A stretch of 44,807 nt of DNA from Betaproteobacteria bacterium (lineage in GTDB: Bacteria > Pseudomonadota > Gammaproteobacteria > Burkholderiales > SG8-39). A program made the translations under genes and the position numbers. The notes under the pieces were generated by a model. It did not search any database. It worked only from the letters and a program-made list of their open reading frames with translations, and was not told where the DNA came from. This document shows positions 8,885-17,541 of the stretch, piece by piece. The stretch is from contig CANJRC010000022.1 of NCBI GenBank assembly GCA_947476535.1, positions 1-44,807 of the forward strand, in the 5' to 3' direction. Positions within the stretch are counted from its first letter, which is position 1; each line of letters starts with the position of its first letter.

Positions 8885-9750
8885 GGACGGGGCGCGGCCT
8901 GCCTGGAGAGCGTCAGGGGCAGCGAGCGCGCTATGCCCGCGCGCTCCAGCGTGGCGGTTCCGGCGATGAGGCCGGATTGGACCCGTCCGGCAAAGCGAAC
9001 CACGGTATCGCCATCTGGCAGACGGCCTGTGAATGCAATCCGGTCACCGTCCATTCGCGTCGGTTCGATGCGTAGCGCCTGGCCGAGCGCGGTCCCGGCG
9101 ATGTCTATCTCCTGAAAATTTTGGCGCACGGCCAGATGCCATTCGCCCTCGCTGGTACTGGCGCGCCATTCGCCCCGCGCTTGCGCCGGCACGGTCCACA
9201 TATGGATCGTGGTTTCCACCCCGGCCTTGGGATCGGGCGCAGCGACCGCGATGGTTTCCGAGCGGTCGGGTTGCCAGCCAGAGAGTTTGAAGGCGTGGGT
9301 CACGATGCGCGAGCCCGGCTTCAGATCGTAGAGGAAGGTATTGCCCAACCGCGCCAGCAGCCAGGGCAGCAGGTAGGCGGTGACGACGGTCGCTGAGGAA
9401 AAGTCGGCCTTGAGAACGTCCGTCACATGGAAAGCGGTGCGCCCGGTAACCCCGGCGGCCTGCGCATTGTCGCGGCTGATCTGCACCAGCTTGGGGTCGA
9501 GTTCGAGGCCAATGGCGCGAGCGCCGTATTTCGACGCTGCGGCGATCGCGATCCTTCCGTCGCCCGACCCAAGGTCCACGACAAGATCCGCCGGCCCCGT
9601 TCCAGCGATGGCGAGCATGCGGTCGGCGACATTGGCCGGCGTGGTGATGAAGGGCGGCTTGCCGGTGCCCTCGTCCTGCGCGTATGACGCGAGCCCTGTG
9701 CAGGTACAGGCGAGCGTGAAGAGCGCCCGCCATAGTGCGCGCCTGCTCAC
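8881..9750 (-). CDS. Exported class I SAM-dependent methyltransferase, FAM173/ATPSCKMT-like core
   Basis: The 289-residue product carries a likely Sec signal peptide (residues 1-24, ending ASYA before Gln25), then a class I methyltransferase core with motif I VVDLGSGDG at 57-65 and the acidic ELDP of motif II. The segment FITTPANVADRML before motif I and the YLLPWLLARLGNTFLYDLKPGSRIVTH stretch, read in parts, resemble the small lysine methyltransferase family that includes FAM173. About 95 C-terminal residues form an additional, apparently beta-rich domain. The GTG start at 9750 overlaps the SDR stop codon (GTGA), and GGGAGAAG lies at a good distance, so translation is coupled. An exported SAM enzyme is odd because SAM is cytoplasmic. 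The target is unknown. Confidence 0.8.
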   Translation of the reverse strand: MSRRALWRALFTLACTCTGLASYAQDEGTGKPPFITTPANVADRMLAIAGTGPADLVVDLGSGDGRIAIAAASKYGARAIGLELDPKLVQISRDNAQAAGVTGRTAFHVTDVLKADFSSATVVTAYLLPWLLARLGNTFLYDLKPGSRIVTHAFKLSGWQPDRSETIAVAAPDPKAGVETTIHMWTVPAQARGEWRASTSEGEWHLAVRQNFQEIDIAGTALGQALRIEPTRMDGDRIAFTGRLPDGDTVVRFAGRVQSGLIAGTATLERAGIARSLPLTLSRQAAPRP

Positions 9751-10484
9751 CGGGCGCTTCTCCCGCCATCCACCGGCAAGGCGACGCCCGTGATGTAGGA
9801 GGCATCCTCGCTGGCGAGGAACGCGATCGCATTGGCGACTTCCTCGGCGCGTCCCATGCGTCCCAGCGGGTGCTTGGCGACGATGCCGGAGAGCACCGTC
9901 GCTGCGTCGGGTGCGTCATCGAGGTGGACGCGTACCATGCCGGTGTCGATGGTGCCGGGGCAAACGCAATTCACCCGTACGCCATGCGGCGCATAGTCCA
10001 TGGCCATCGACACGGTCAGTCCGGCCACGCCGAACTTGCTGGCGCAGTAGGCTGCCATGCCGGTGTTGCCGCGCAAGGCGTTGATGGAGGCAACACTGAC
10101 AATGCAGCCCTTGGCGCGCCGGAGGTGTGGCAGCGCCGCCTTGCTGCCGTAGAGAACGCTCTCCAGGTTGGCCGCAATGACCTCGTCCCAGATCTGTGAC
10201 GTCGTTTCCTCCACCGTGCCGTGGCGCGAAATGCCGGCAACGTTGACCAAAATGTCCAGCCGGCCGTGCTTGTCCGCCACATTGGCGATGGCGCGCTGCC
10301 ACTGCGTCTCCGAGCGGACGTCGAGAACGACCGCATCTGCTTTACCTAGCGCGGGGCGCTGCGATTCATCGACAATGCCAGCGGTGACAAGGCAGCCTTC
10401 ATCGCGCAATCGGTTGGCGGTAGCCAGGCCGATGCCGCTGCCGGCGCCTGATATAAAAGCCACTTTTCCCGTCAGTCCGCGCAT
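9747..10484 (-). CDS. Short-chain dehydrogenase/reductase
   Basis: This is a 245-residue NAD(P)-dependent oxidoreductase of the classical SDR family, cytoplasmic. The start at 10484 is supported by a strong AGGAGGGAGC ribosome site. Visible features are the cofactor motif GAGSGIG at 13-19, the NVAG motif, the catalytic Ser in IVSVASINA, the YCASK motif with catalytic Tyr and Lys, and the C-terminal GVALPVDGG common to FabG-like members. The substrate cannot be told from sequence; FabG-like ketoreductases and sugar or steroid dehydrogenases share these motifs. Its stop codon overlaps the start of the methyltransferase gene, forming a two-gene unit. A T8G10 homopolymer junction lies about 90 bases upstream. 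Confidence 0.9.
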   Translation of the reverse strand: MRGLTGKVAFISGAGSGIGLATANRLRDEGCLVTAGIVDESQRPALGKADAVVLDVRSETQWQRAIANVADKHGRLDILVNVAGISRHGTVEETTSQIWDEVIAANLESVLYGSKAALPHLRRAKGCIVSVASINALRGNTGMAAYCASKFGVAGLTVSMAMDYAPHGVRVNCVCPGTIDTGMVRVHLDDAPDAATVLSGIVAKHPLGRMGRAEEVANAIAFLASEDASYITGVALPVDGGRSAR

Positions 10485-10570
10485 GCTCCCTCCTGTCGTG
10501 GTTGGATTCTGCCGTCTATTGCCTGGCCGCCATCTTATGTCGGCGGCGCATTCTCCGGGGGATCGGCGTG

Positions 10571-10588
10571 TTTTTTTTGGGGGGGGGG
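10571..10588. repeat. T8G10 homopolymer junction in a divergent promoter region
   Basis: Eight T (10571-10578) run directly into ten G (10579-10588) in the 205-bp gap between the SDR gene (minus) and the receptor gene (plus). A CTACG/CGTAG hairpin lies at 10625-10638 on the receptor side. Long G runs are prone to slippage in replication. Confidence 0.75.
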
Positions 10589-10689
10589 CGGGCCCCAGTT
10601 TGTAGAGTAGATTTGTGCAGTAGACTACGCAGCCGTAGCGGCGGAAGAATGATCCCGCCACAATGTCATGAACTCAACGAGGAGGATCT

Positions 10690-11715
10690 ATGAGATTCAA
10701 TGGGAAAAAGCAGGGTGCCGCGGCGTTCATTGCGGCACTCGCAGTCGTGTTGTTCCCCGTCGCGGCATGGGCACAGGGCGCTTCGGGCCCGGCATGGAAC
10801 AAGATCGTGGATGCCGCCAAGAAGGAAGGCGCGGTCACCATCTATTCCAGCCAGGGCCTGGTCCTGCTGAACGACCTGGCCGACAAGTTCAAGCAGGAGT
10901 ACGGCATCAGCGTGACGGTGGTGCGTGGAGTCGATTCCGAACTGTGGCCCAAGGTGGACGCCGAACTCAGCACCGGCCGCGGCATTGCCGATGTCGCCGT
11001 ACTGACGGATGTGCTGGCGATGACCGATCGCAGCAACAAGAAAATGTACATCACGCCCGTGGGTCCTGCATTCGACAATCCGGCCTACGAGCGCAAGTCG
11101 AAGATGCCAACGGGGAACTTCTTCGAGACCAACGCTTTTGTCGTCGCGTTCGGTTGGAACAAGGACCTGTTTCCCGCGGGCATCAAGGATTACCCCGACA
11201 TGCTTAATCCGGCCCTGAGCGGCAAGATCGGGGTGCCCAATCCGACGGTGCCTGCGCTGGTGGATTTCTACATGTTCCTCGAGTCGAACTTTGGCGCCGA
11301 CTTCGTCGTCAAGCTCGGCGCGCTCAAGCCGCGCATCTATCCGGGCGCCCTGCCGCTGGCCCAGGCGGTGACGTCGGGGGAAATCGCTGTCGCTTCGTAC
11401 ACCACGACATTGGTCGACGAGCAGAAGAAGGGCGCGCCCGTCGAATGGCGTGTGCCGGCAAAGTCGTGGGGCGCGCGGTTCTACGGACAGATCCCCAAGA
11501 CTGCGCCGCACCCGAATGCAGCGCAAGTCCTTTCCAACTACATCATCACCCCGGCGGGACAGGAGGCGGTCGCGCGCACCACGGCGTCGACGCTGCCGAA
11601 CATTCCCGGCACGCTGACCACAACCGCCAGCGTCCACCGGGCCGACCTGTCCAAGCTGACGCCGGATAACGTCAAGGCGTATCAGGAGAAGTGGCGCAAG
11701 CTGTTCATCCAGTAG
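10690..11715 (+). CDS. Ferric-type ABC transporter substrate-binding protein (FbpA/AfuA-like)
   Basis: This is the periplasmic receptor of the importer encoded just downstream, 341 residues long. GAGGAGGATCT precedes the ATG at 10690, an excellent ribosome site. The signal peptide runs to AAWA before Gln29. The mature part opens with WNKIVDAAKKEGAVTIYSSQG and continues with GRGIADVAVLTD, GKIGVPNPTVPALVDF and a C-terminal HPNAAQVLSNYIITPAGQEAV segment, all typical of the iron(III)/polyamine receptor fold. It is followed after 134 bases by the ATPase and then the fused permease, which gives a receptor-ATPase-permease operon. Iron is the usual ligand of this layout, but the tyrosine pair that binds bare ferric ion cannot be assigned with confidence. 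Confidence 0.88.
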   Translation: MRFNGKKQGAAAFIAALAVVLFPVAAWAQGASGPAWNKIVDAAKKEGAVTIYSSQGLVLLNDLADKFKQEYGISVTVVRGVDSELWPKVDAELSTGRGIADVAVLTDVLAMTDRSNKKMYITPVGPAFDNPAYERKSKMPTGNFFETNAFVVAFGWNKDLFPAGIKDYPDMLNPALSGKIGVPNPTVPALVDFYMFLESNFGADFVVKLGALKPRIYPGALPLAQAVTSGEIAVASYTTTLVDEQKKGAPVEWRVPAKSWGARFYGQIPKTAPHPNAAQVLSNYIITPAGQEAVARTTASTLPNIPGTLTTTASVHRADLSKLTPDNVKAYQEKWRKLFIQ

Positions 11716-11849
11716 TCGCATTTTCGGCAGTTTCTTCGGGGCGGTGCGACATAGAGGTCCACCGCCCTTGTATCGTCTACGGCCGCCATGGGTTCCAACC
11801 GCCGTGATGGGGTTTAACCGTTAGGTGCTTTCATGATGTCGAGGTGGCA

Positions 11850-12983
11850 ATGTCTCGCGTGACCATTCAAGGCCTGTCGAAGAAATTCGACGGCAAGCCG
11901 CCCACCACTGCGGCCGACAACCTGACCTTGCAGGTCGAGGAGGGCGAGTTTCTCGTGCTGCTCGGCCCCAGCGGTTGCGGCAAGACCACCACGCTGCGCT
12001 GCCTCGCCGGCCTGGAAGTGCCGGATAGTGGGCGCATCGTCTTTGGCGAGCGCACCGTATTCGACAGTGCCTCGGGCGTGGACCTGGCGCCCGACAAGCG
12101 CAACATTGGCATGGTGTTCCAGTCCTACGCGCTGTGGCCCCACATGACGGTGCGCGAGAACGTCGCCTACCCCCTCAAGGTGCGCGGCTTGAAGCAAGGC
12201 CTGGCCGACGGCTGGGTAGATGAAACGGTCAGGCTGGTCGATTGCGAGAAGCTGCTCGACCGCTATCCCGCGCAGCTCTCCGGCGGCCAGCAGCAGCGCG
12301 TGGCGCTCGCCCGCGGGCTGGTGGCGCGGCCCGAGCTGGTGCTGTTCGACGAACCCCTGTCCAATCTCGATGCAAGGCTCAGGGACCAGGTGCGCAGCCA
12401 GTTGCACGAACTGCATGCGCGACTGGGTTTTACCGCCGTTTTCGTCACTCACGACCAGACTGAAGCGCTGGCGCTGGGTGACCGGCTGGCGATCATGAAG
12501 AGCGGCGTCATCGAGCAGCTGGACACCGCGCAACGCGTATTCGAGGAACCCGCGACCGAGTACGTGGCCGGCTTCATCGGCATGAGCAATCGCGTGGTCC
12601 TCGAACGCCTGCAAGGAGGGGACGCAGGTTGGCAAAGCGACGGCGTGATCGTGCAGGGTGCGGTGCCGGCGCTCAAGGGCGCTCCGGCATGGACGGCTGC
12701 CCGCGTGCGCGTGGAAGACCTGCTGGTGGCGCCCGCCGATGCCGCGACGCCCGCTGACGCCATCGGCCTGCCCGCCACAGTGGTGGACGCCGCGTTCGCA
12801 GGGCGGCACTACGATGTGGTGGTGAGCGTGGGGTCGACGCGGCTGCAGGGCCATGCACCGGCAGACGGTGCCGAGGCTCGTGGTGGCCGCCTGGTTGCTG
12901 GGGCTCCGGTTCGGGTCTGGTTCCGCCACAGCAATGCGTCGTTCCATGGCCAGGACGGCGTGCGCATCGCCGCAGCGAGCTAG
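11850..12983 (+). CDS. ABC transporter ATPase, FbpC/PotA-like
   Basis: This 377-residue ATPase couples ATP hydrolysis to import through the downstream permease. ATG 11850 is preferred over GTG 11844 because GAGG at 11841-11844 sits at a normal distance. Walker A GPSGCGKT is at residues 39-46, a Q-loop lies in GMVFQSYALWPHMTV, the signature is LSGGQQQRVALARGL, Walker B LVLFDEPLSNLDA, and the switch histidine is in VFVTHDQTEALAL. About 110 residues after the ATPase core form a TOBE-type regulatory domain, as in the spermidine and ferric groups. It is separated by six bases from the permease start. Confidence 0.92.
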   Translation: MSRVTIQGLSKKFDGKPPTTAADNLTLQVEEGEFLVLLGPSGCGKTTTLRCLAGLEVPDSGRIVFGERTVFDSASGVDLAPDKRNIGMVFQSYALWPHMTVRENVAYPLKVRGLKQGLADGWVDETVRLVDCEKLLDRYPAQLSGGQQQRVALARGLVARPELVLFDEPLSNLDARLRDQVRSQLHELHARLGFTAVFVTHDQTEALALGDRLAIMKSGVIEQLDTAQRVFEEPATEYVAGFIGMSNRVVLERLQGGDAGWQSDGVIVQGAVPALKGAPAWTAARVRVEDLLVAPADAATPADAIGLPATVVDAAFAGRHYDVVVSVGSTRLQGHAPADGAEARGGRLVAGAPVRVWFRHSNASFHGQDGVRIAAAS

Positions 12984-12989
12984 GGCGCC

Positions 12990-14714
12990 GTGAACGCGAG
13001 CCCCGCAAGGTTATCGGAACAGCGGCCGGTTCAGCCGCCGGTTCAGGCGCAGCCCGCGGGACGCTGGCTGACCCGCCGTATCCCGCTGGCCTTGTTCGTG
13101 GCGGCGCTCGCCTGGCTGGTGCTGCTGCCGCTGGTGCGGCTGCAGTCACTTGCTTTTGAAAACGATTTTGCCGGGTTTCGCTCCGCCTACAGCAGCCCGA
13201 CCATCGTCCAGACCATATGGAACACGGTGGGCCTCGCGCTCGGCTCCCTGGTCATTGCCATGTTCTTCGGCACACTGCTTGCCTGGTGGGCGTCGCAATT
13301 GTCGCCGCGCATGCGCTGGCTGCGCGCCCTGCCGGTGCTGCCCATCGTGATTCCTGCGGTGGCCAATGTCAGCGGCTGGGCCTTCCTGCTCTCGCCGCGC
13401 CCGGGTTACCTCAATGCGCTGATGCGCATGCTGCCCTGGTGGTCGCACCTGGACGTGGGGCCGGTGGAAGTGTATTCGCTGTTGTGGATCGTGCTGATCA
13501 CCGGGTTTGCGCTGTCGGCGTTCATCTATCTGTTCGTCACCTCGGGCCTGCAGAACATCAATGCCGAGATCATCGAGGCATCGCGCGTTGCCGGCGCCTC
13601 GGCGCTGGGCACCTTCTTCCGGGTGACGCTGCCGCTGCTGCGCCCGGTGATGCTCTATGGCGGCGGCGTCGCACTCCTCCTGGGTCTGGGGCAGTTCACC
13701 GCGCCGCTCCTGCTCGGAACCAACAAGGGCGTCAAGGTGATGACCACCGACATGTTCACGGCAGTGTCCTCCACGCCCATCGATTTCCCCACGGCGGCCG
13801 CGGTGGGCACCCCGCTGCTGGTATTTGGCATCGTCGTGGTGCTGATCCAGAAACTGCTGCTTGGCAACCAGGCAAGATTCGTTACGCACGGCGGCAAGGC
13901 GTTTCGCATCGCCGGTAAGCCGTCACGAGTGGCGGCGGTGGGCATCATCGTCTACGCGTTCATCACCACCGGCCTGCCGATCATCTCACTCATCATCCTG
14001 TCGCTGTCGAACTACTGGAGTCCCAAGGTAAGGATCAGCCAGTGGACCCTGGACAATTTCGCGCAGGTGTACAAGGAGTCCGGCATCCTCAGCGCCGTCA
14101 TCAACAGCGTGACCGTGTCCTTTCTCTCGGTGTGTATCAGCCTGGTGATCGGCTTCGTCACCGCCTGCGTGCTGGTGCGCGGGCGTCGCGTGCCGGTGCT
14201 GCGCACCCTGCTCGACATTGTCGTTGCCATGCCGCTGGGGGTTCCGGCGGTGATCTTCGGCGCAGGGTTTCTCTTCGCCTATTCGCAGCCGCCGATCATC
14301 CTCTACGGCAGCTGGTGGGTGATCCTGGTGGTGTACGTGACGCTGATGCTGCCCTTCACCACACGCATGCAGCTGTCGGGCATGCTGGCGCTGGGGGCGA
14401 GCTACATCGAGGCATCCCGGGTGAGCGGGGCAAGCCTCATCGTCACCGACCTGCGCATCACGCTGCCGCTCATGCGCTCGACGCTGGGAGGTGCCGCCGC
14501 GCTCATGTTCGTGCTCTTGACGCACGAATTCTCGGCCTCGATGCTGGTGCGCTCGCCGCACAACCAGGTGATGGGAACCATCCTGTTCGACTACTGGGGC
14601 AACGGCAGCTACCCGCTGGTGGCCGCCATCGCCATCACCATGACACTGGTGACGGCGGTCGGGGTGCTGCTGGCCATGCTGCTGGGCGGGAAGGATGTCC
14701 TGAACAAGCTGTAA
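12990..14714 (+). CDS. Fused ABC transporter permease, FbpB-like, two BPD domains
   Basis: This inner-membrane permease is 574 residues long and carries two copies of the binding-protein-dependent transport domain in one chain, as FbpB/AfuB proteins do. Each half has its ATPase-contacting EAA loop: EASRVAGASALGTFFRVTLPLLRP in the first and EASRVSGASLIVTDLRITLPL in the second. About twelve hydrophobic segments can be picked out. The start is GTG at 12990 with AGGG upstream; a Pro/Gln-rich cytoplasmic tail precedes the first membrane segment. With the ATPase and the receptor at 10690 it makes a complete importer, probably for ferric ion or a small chelate. Confidence 0.92.
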   Translation: MNASPARLSEQRPVQPPVQAQPAGRWLTRRIPLALFVAALAWLVLLPLVRLQSLAFENDFAGFRSAYSSPTIVQTIWNTVGLALGSLVIAMFFGTLLAWWASQLSPRMRWLRALPVLPIVIPAVANVSGWAFLLSPRPGYLNALMRMLPWWSHLDVGPVEVYSLLWIVLITGFALSAFIYLFVTSGLQNINAEIIEASRVAGASALGTFFRVTLPLLRPVMLYGGGVALLLGLGQFTAPLLLGTNKGVKVMTTDMFTAVSSTPIDFPTAAAVGTPLLVFGIVVVLIQKLLLGNQARFVTHGGKAFRIAGKPSRVAAVGIIVYAFITTGLPIISLIILSLSNYWSPKVRISQWTLDNFAQVYKESGILSAVINSVTVSFLSVCISLVIGFVTACVLVRGRRVPVLRTLLDIVVAMPLGVPAVIFGAGFLFAYSQPPIILYGSWWVILVVYVTLMLPFTTRMQLSGMLALGASYIEASRVSGASLIVTDLRITLPLMRSTLGGAAALMFVLLTHEFSASMLVRSPHNQVMGTILFDYWGNGSYPLVAAIAITMTLVTAVGVLLAMLLGGKDVLNKL

Positions 14715-14816
14715 TGGCGGCCATCGGTTGTCAGTATTCCGATTATTTATGTCGGTTAAGTTTGGCTATCTTTAGAATTTCGTCAGTATTTAGCGCGCGC
14801 CCTCGGCATGGGGAGA

Positions 14817-14831
14817 GGGGGCATTGCCCCC
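14817..14831. terminator. GC-rich hairpin between permease and small exported gene
   Basis: GGGGGC at 14817-14822 pairs with GCCCCC at 14826-14831 around ATT. There is no T run, so it may be a Rho-independent-like or purely structural stop between convergent genes. A second hairpin, CTCC-TGCC-GGAG, lies at about 14857-14868. Confidence 0.35.
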
Positions 14832-14897
14832 AGGCTTCGCGCAGGTGTCGCGCCCGCTCCTGCCGGAGGCGGTGGCCCGCCCCGGATTTGGAACGGA

Positions 14898-15317
14898 TTA
14901 CTTGACGAACTGGCGCTCGCGCACTGCGGTTTCGGGCGTATCGGTAGGGGTCGTGGTGACAAAAAACTTGCTGCCCGCCTTGTAGACAGAGTTGCAGGTA
15001 TTGGCCTTGATGCCGCCCGAGGACGCAATGTCGTGGCAGTACTTGCCGGTGTCGTCGATTTTCCAGGTTCCGGACAGCGTGAATTCATTGTTGTTGCCCC
15101 CGACACCGCCCACCGTGCCATCTGCCTTGTTCTGCTGGCTGTACGGCGTTCCGTTGTTCAGGGTTCCCTTCATGGTGACGCCGCCCGCATGCAACTGCTG
15201 CAGTTCTTCCTTCGTCATCTTGGTGCCGCCCTGCTTCATGACTTCGCCGACATTGGCCTGCGCAAGGCAGGTGCCGGATACCGCCAGGGCCAGTGCGGCC
15301 AGGTACGCTTTGAGCAT
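14898..15317 (-). CDS. Small exported protein of unknown function
   Basis: A 139-residue protein with a clear Sec signal peptide (MLKAYLAALALAVSGTCLAQ, cut near residue 19). The mature part begins with a helix rich in Glu/Lys (VMKQGGTKMTKEELQQL) and then has a beta-type segment with TLSGTWKIDDTGKYC and a second Cys in ANTCNSVY, so one disulphide is possible. The 'strand, GTW, D-x-x-G-K-Y-C' layout resembles small periplasmic domains such as DUF995, but I am not certain of the family. AAGGA precedes the ATG. It lies 105 bases after the TonB receptor gene on the same strand and is flanked by copies of a short repeated motif, so it may have its own regulation. Confidence 0.75.
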   Translation of the reverse strand: MLKAYLAALALAVSGTCLAQANVGEVMKQGGTKMTKEELQQLHAGGVTMKGTLNNGTPYSQQNKADGTVGGVGGNNNEFTLSGTWKIDDTGKYCHDIASSGGIKANTCNSVYKAGSKFFVTTTPTDTPETAVRERQFVK

Positions 15318-15422
15318 GATTTCTGTTTCCTTTCTTTTTATATTTTTGTCAGTATTTGTTTGATTAACGTAGGTAATGCATAGATATTCTACCTCAATTG
15401 GCAGTATTGGTTCCGCCGTATC

Positions 15423-17525
15423 TCAGAAGTTCGCCGTCAGCGTCAGGCGCAGGCTGCGCGGCTCCACCGGGTGGAAATGCACGTCGCCGACGGGCGCTGC
15501 CTCGCCGCGCAGCTGCGAGTTGTAGAAATAGTCGATGTCGCTGGCATTGCGGTTGAACAGGTTGATCACGTCGAGGGAGGCGCGCAGGTCCTTGTTGAAG
15601 CGGTAGCCGCCGCGCAGGTTCCACAGCAGCGTGCTTTGCGAGCGCACGCTATCGTCGGCCGCGAGTGGGCGCGGGCCGAAGTAACGCATCTGCAGCATGC
15701 CCGACCACGGCCCCAGGTCCTCCAGCGACAGTCCCAGCGACAGCACGCGGTCGATGGCGCCCGGGATGCTGCGGCCGGGCGTGGCGGGGTCGTCGGTGGT
15801 GAAGCGCGCGCGCGACACGCTGAGGTCCGCATCCACCAGCAGCCACGGGCGCGCGCGCCAGCGGTTCGACCACTCGATGCCATGGCGGTGCGAAGGGCGG
15901 CTCGCCTGGGTGGTGCCGGCGTCGCCGGCGAACACCAGCTCGGAGGCCAGGTCGAGGCGCCACAGCGCCAACGAGCTCTGTAGTTCCTGGATGGCTTCGG
16001 TGCGCGCGCCGATCTCCGAGCCCTGGCTTCGCACCAGCGCCGGCGACTGCCCCACCGGGGCCAGCGTCGTCGGGTTGACGCGCGCGGCGGTGCCGCGCGC
16101 ATCGTTGCTGTGAAAGCCGTGCCCCCAGTTGAAGAAGAATTCGGTTTCGGCGAATGGGCCTGCGACCAGGGCCAGTTTGGGCGAGTACTGGCGGTCGCGC
16201 GTGTGCCCTGAATTGATCACCAGATTGCTGGTCACGTCGGCAGCGTAGAAGTCGGCACGCGCTCCGAGTACCGAGCGGAACCAGTCGCTCCACTGCAGCG
16301 AATGCTCGATGAATGCACCGCTGCCGGTCTGCCGCACGCGGTCCTCGCGCACGTTGGACAGGCGCTGCCTTGCCGCGGTGTTGTAGAGGCCGACTGTGCC
16401 GATGTTGTCGCGGCGCAGCGTGAGGCCGGCCTTGACGATGCTCTGCATGTCGGCGAGCCTGCCGGTCCACAGCCAGGTCGGTGCAATGCCGAACACGCTG
16501 CGCTGGTCGGTCTGCTCGAACTGGTCGCCGTTTGCCGGATCGTTCATGAAATAGGTGAAATTGGAAAACAGCTGCAGGCGGTAGCGGATGGCATACGCGG
16601 ACAGCGCGAATTCGCCGTCACTGAGGGTGCGACGATAGCCGTAGGACAAGCTGTAGCGCTGCGAATCGCCGCCGTCGGTGGCGTCGATCGCGGCCAGGCG
16701 CGATACCTGCCCTGAATTCACGGCGCGTTGCGCGATCTGGTCGGTGGCATTCCAGCGGCCCTGGTAGGCCATTGCGGTGAGGCTGTGCTCGGCCTGCGCA
16801 TTGCCGACGCTGTAGCGCATGACGGCGTTCTGCTTGCCGAAACGCTCGGGGTTCTGCCACGGGCCGTTGTTGCCGACCAATTCCAGCGCGTAGAGCAGGG
16901 TGCCGGGTCCGGCATCGCGTGATCCCGCGGCCAGCGCTCGCCGGTAGTCGAAGCCGCCGGCGGTGACTTGTACGATGCCGTTGGCCAGCTTGTCCTGGTA
17001 GTGCATGTGCGCGGCGCCGGCCGACGAAAAATCGCCTTCGCTGGCGAAGTAGGGTCCCTTGCGGTAGTCGATGCGGGAGACCAGTTCGGGGATGAGGAAG
17101 TTGAGGTCCGAGTAGCCCTGGCCGTGCCCATGCGTTGGCATGTTGACCGGCATACCGGCCACCGATGTGGCGAAGTCGGTGCCGTGGTCGAGGTTGAAGC
17201 CGCGCAGGAAGAACTGGTTCGCCTTGCCGTCCCCTGAATGTTGCGTGACGATGACGCCCGGCACGAATTCGAGCACTGCACCGGGGCGCTGCAGGGGCCG
17301 GGATTCGATCAGCCTGGGTGTGACGTAGCCGGCGCTAGCGGCGTCGGAGGTGCCCACGCCGTTTTCGTACTGACCGATCACCTCGACCACGTCGGTGCGC
17401 TCGACATGCGGGCCGTCGGCCATCGCGGGGAGCGCCAGCGCCGCGGTCAGTGCGAGCGCCATACTCCAGGCAGACTGGTGCGCCGGGTGCGCAGGTCGGT
17501 AGAACAAGGTCATTGCAAGAGGCAT
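15423..17525 (-). CDS. TonB-dependent outer-membrane receptor
   Basis: A 700-residue outer-membrane gated channel that takes up a scarce ligand using TonB energy. A signal peptide (to about residue 36) is followed by a TonB-box-like DVVEVIGQ, the plug domain with RPGAVLEFVPGVIVTQHSG and QFFLRGFNLDHGTDF, and a 22-stranded-type barrel ending in LRLTLTANF with the terminal Phe that the BAM machinery recognises. A His-rich loop MPTHGHGQGYSDLNF is notable for a metal or metal-chelate receptor, though this is only suggestive. ATG 17525 or the in-frame ATG 17513 could be used. The gene sits 16 bases after the HupE-type gene and is almost certainly cotranscribed with it and the TPR gene. Confidence 0.92.
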   Translation of the reverse strand: MPLAMTLFYRPAHPAHQSAWSMALALTAALALPAMADGPHVERTDVVEVIGQYENGVGTSDAASAGYVTPRLIESRPLQRPGAVLEFVPGVIVTQHSGDGKANQFFLRGFNLDHGTDFATSVAGMPVNMPTHGHGQGYSDLNFLIPELVSRIDYRKGPYFASEGDFSSAGAAHMHYQDKLANGIVQVTAGGFDYRRALAAGSRDAGPGTLLYALELVGNNGPWQNPERFGKQNAVMRYSVGNAQAEHSLTAMAYQGRWNATDQIAQRAVNSGQVSRLAAIDATDGGDSQRYSLSYGYRRTLSDGEFALSAYAIRYRLQLFSNFTYFMNDPANGDQFEQTDQRSVFGIAPTWLWTGRLADMQSIVKAGLTLRRDNIGTVGLYNTAARQRLSNVREDRVRQTGSGAFIEHSLQWSDWFRSVLGARADFYAADVTSNLVINSGHTRDRQYSPKLALVAGPFAETEFFFNWGHGFHSNDARGTAARVNPTTLAPVGQSPALVRSQGSEIGARTEAIQELQSSLALWRLDLASELVFAGDAGTTQASRPSHRHGIEWSNRWRARPWLLVDADLSVSRARFTTDDPATPGRSIPGAIDRVLSLGLSLEDLGPWSGMLQMRYFGPRPLAADDSVRSQSTLLWNLRGGYRFNKDLRASLDVINLFNRNASDIDYFYNSQLRGEAAPVGDVHFHPVEPRSLRLTLTANF

Positions 17526-17541
17526 CCAATCGGGCTGCGGG

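Larger units (their letters stand above)
14730..15408. repeat. Repeated GTCAGTATT motif flanking the small exported gene
   Basis: GTCAGTATT occurs exactly at 14730-14738, 14782-14790 and 15348-15356, and as GGCAGTATT at 15400-15408, all on the plus strand. Two copies lie on each side of the gene at 14898-15317. A related GTCGGTTAA lies at 14751-14759. Confidence 0.55.
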
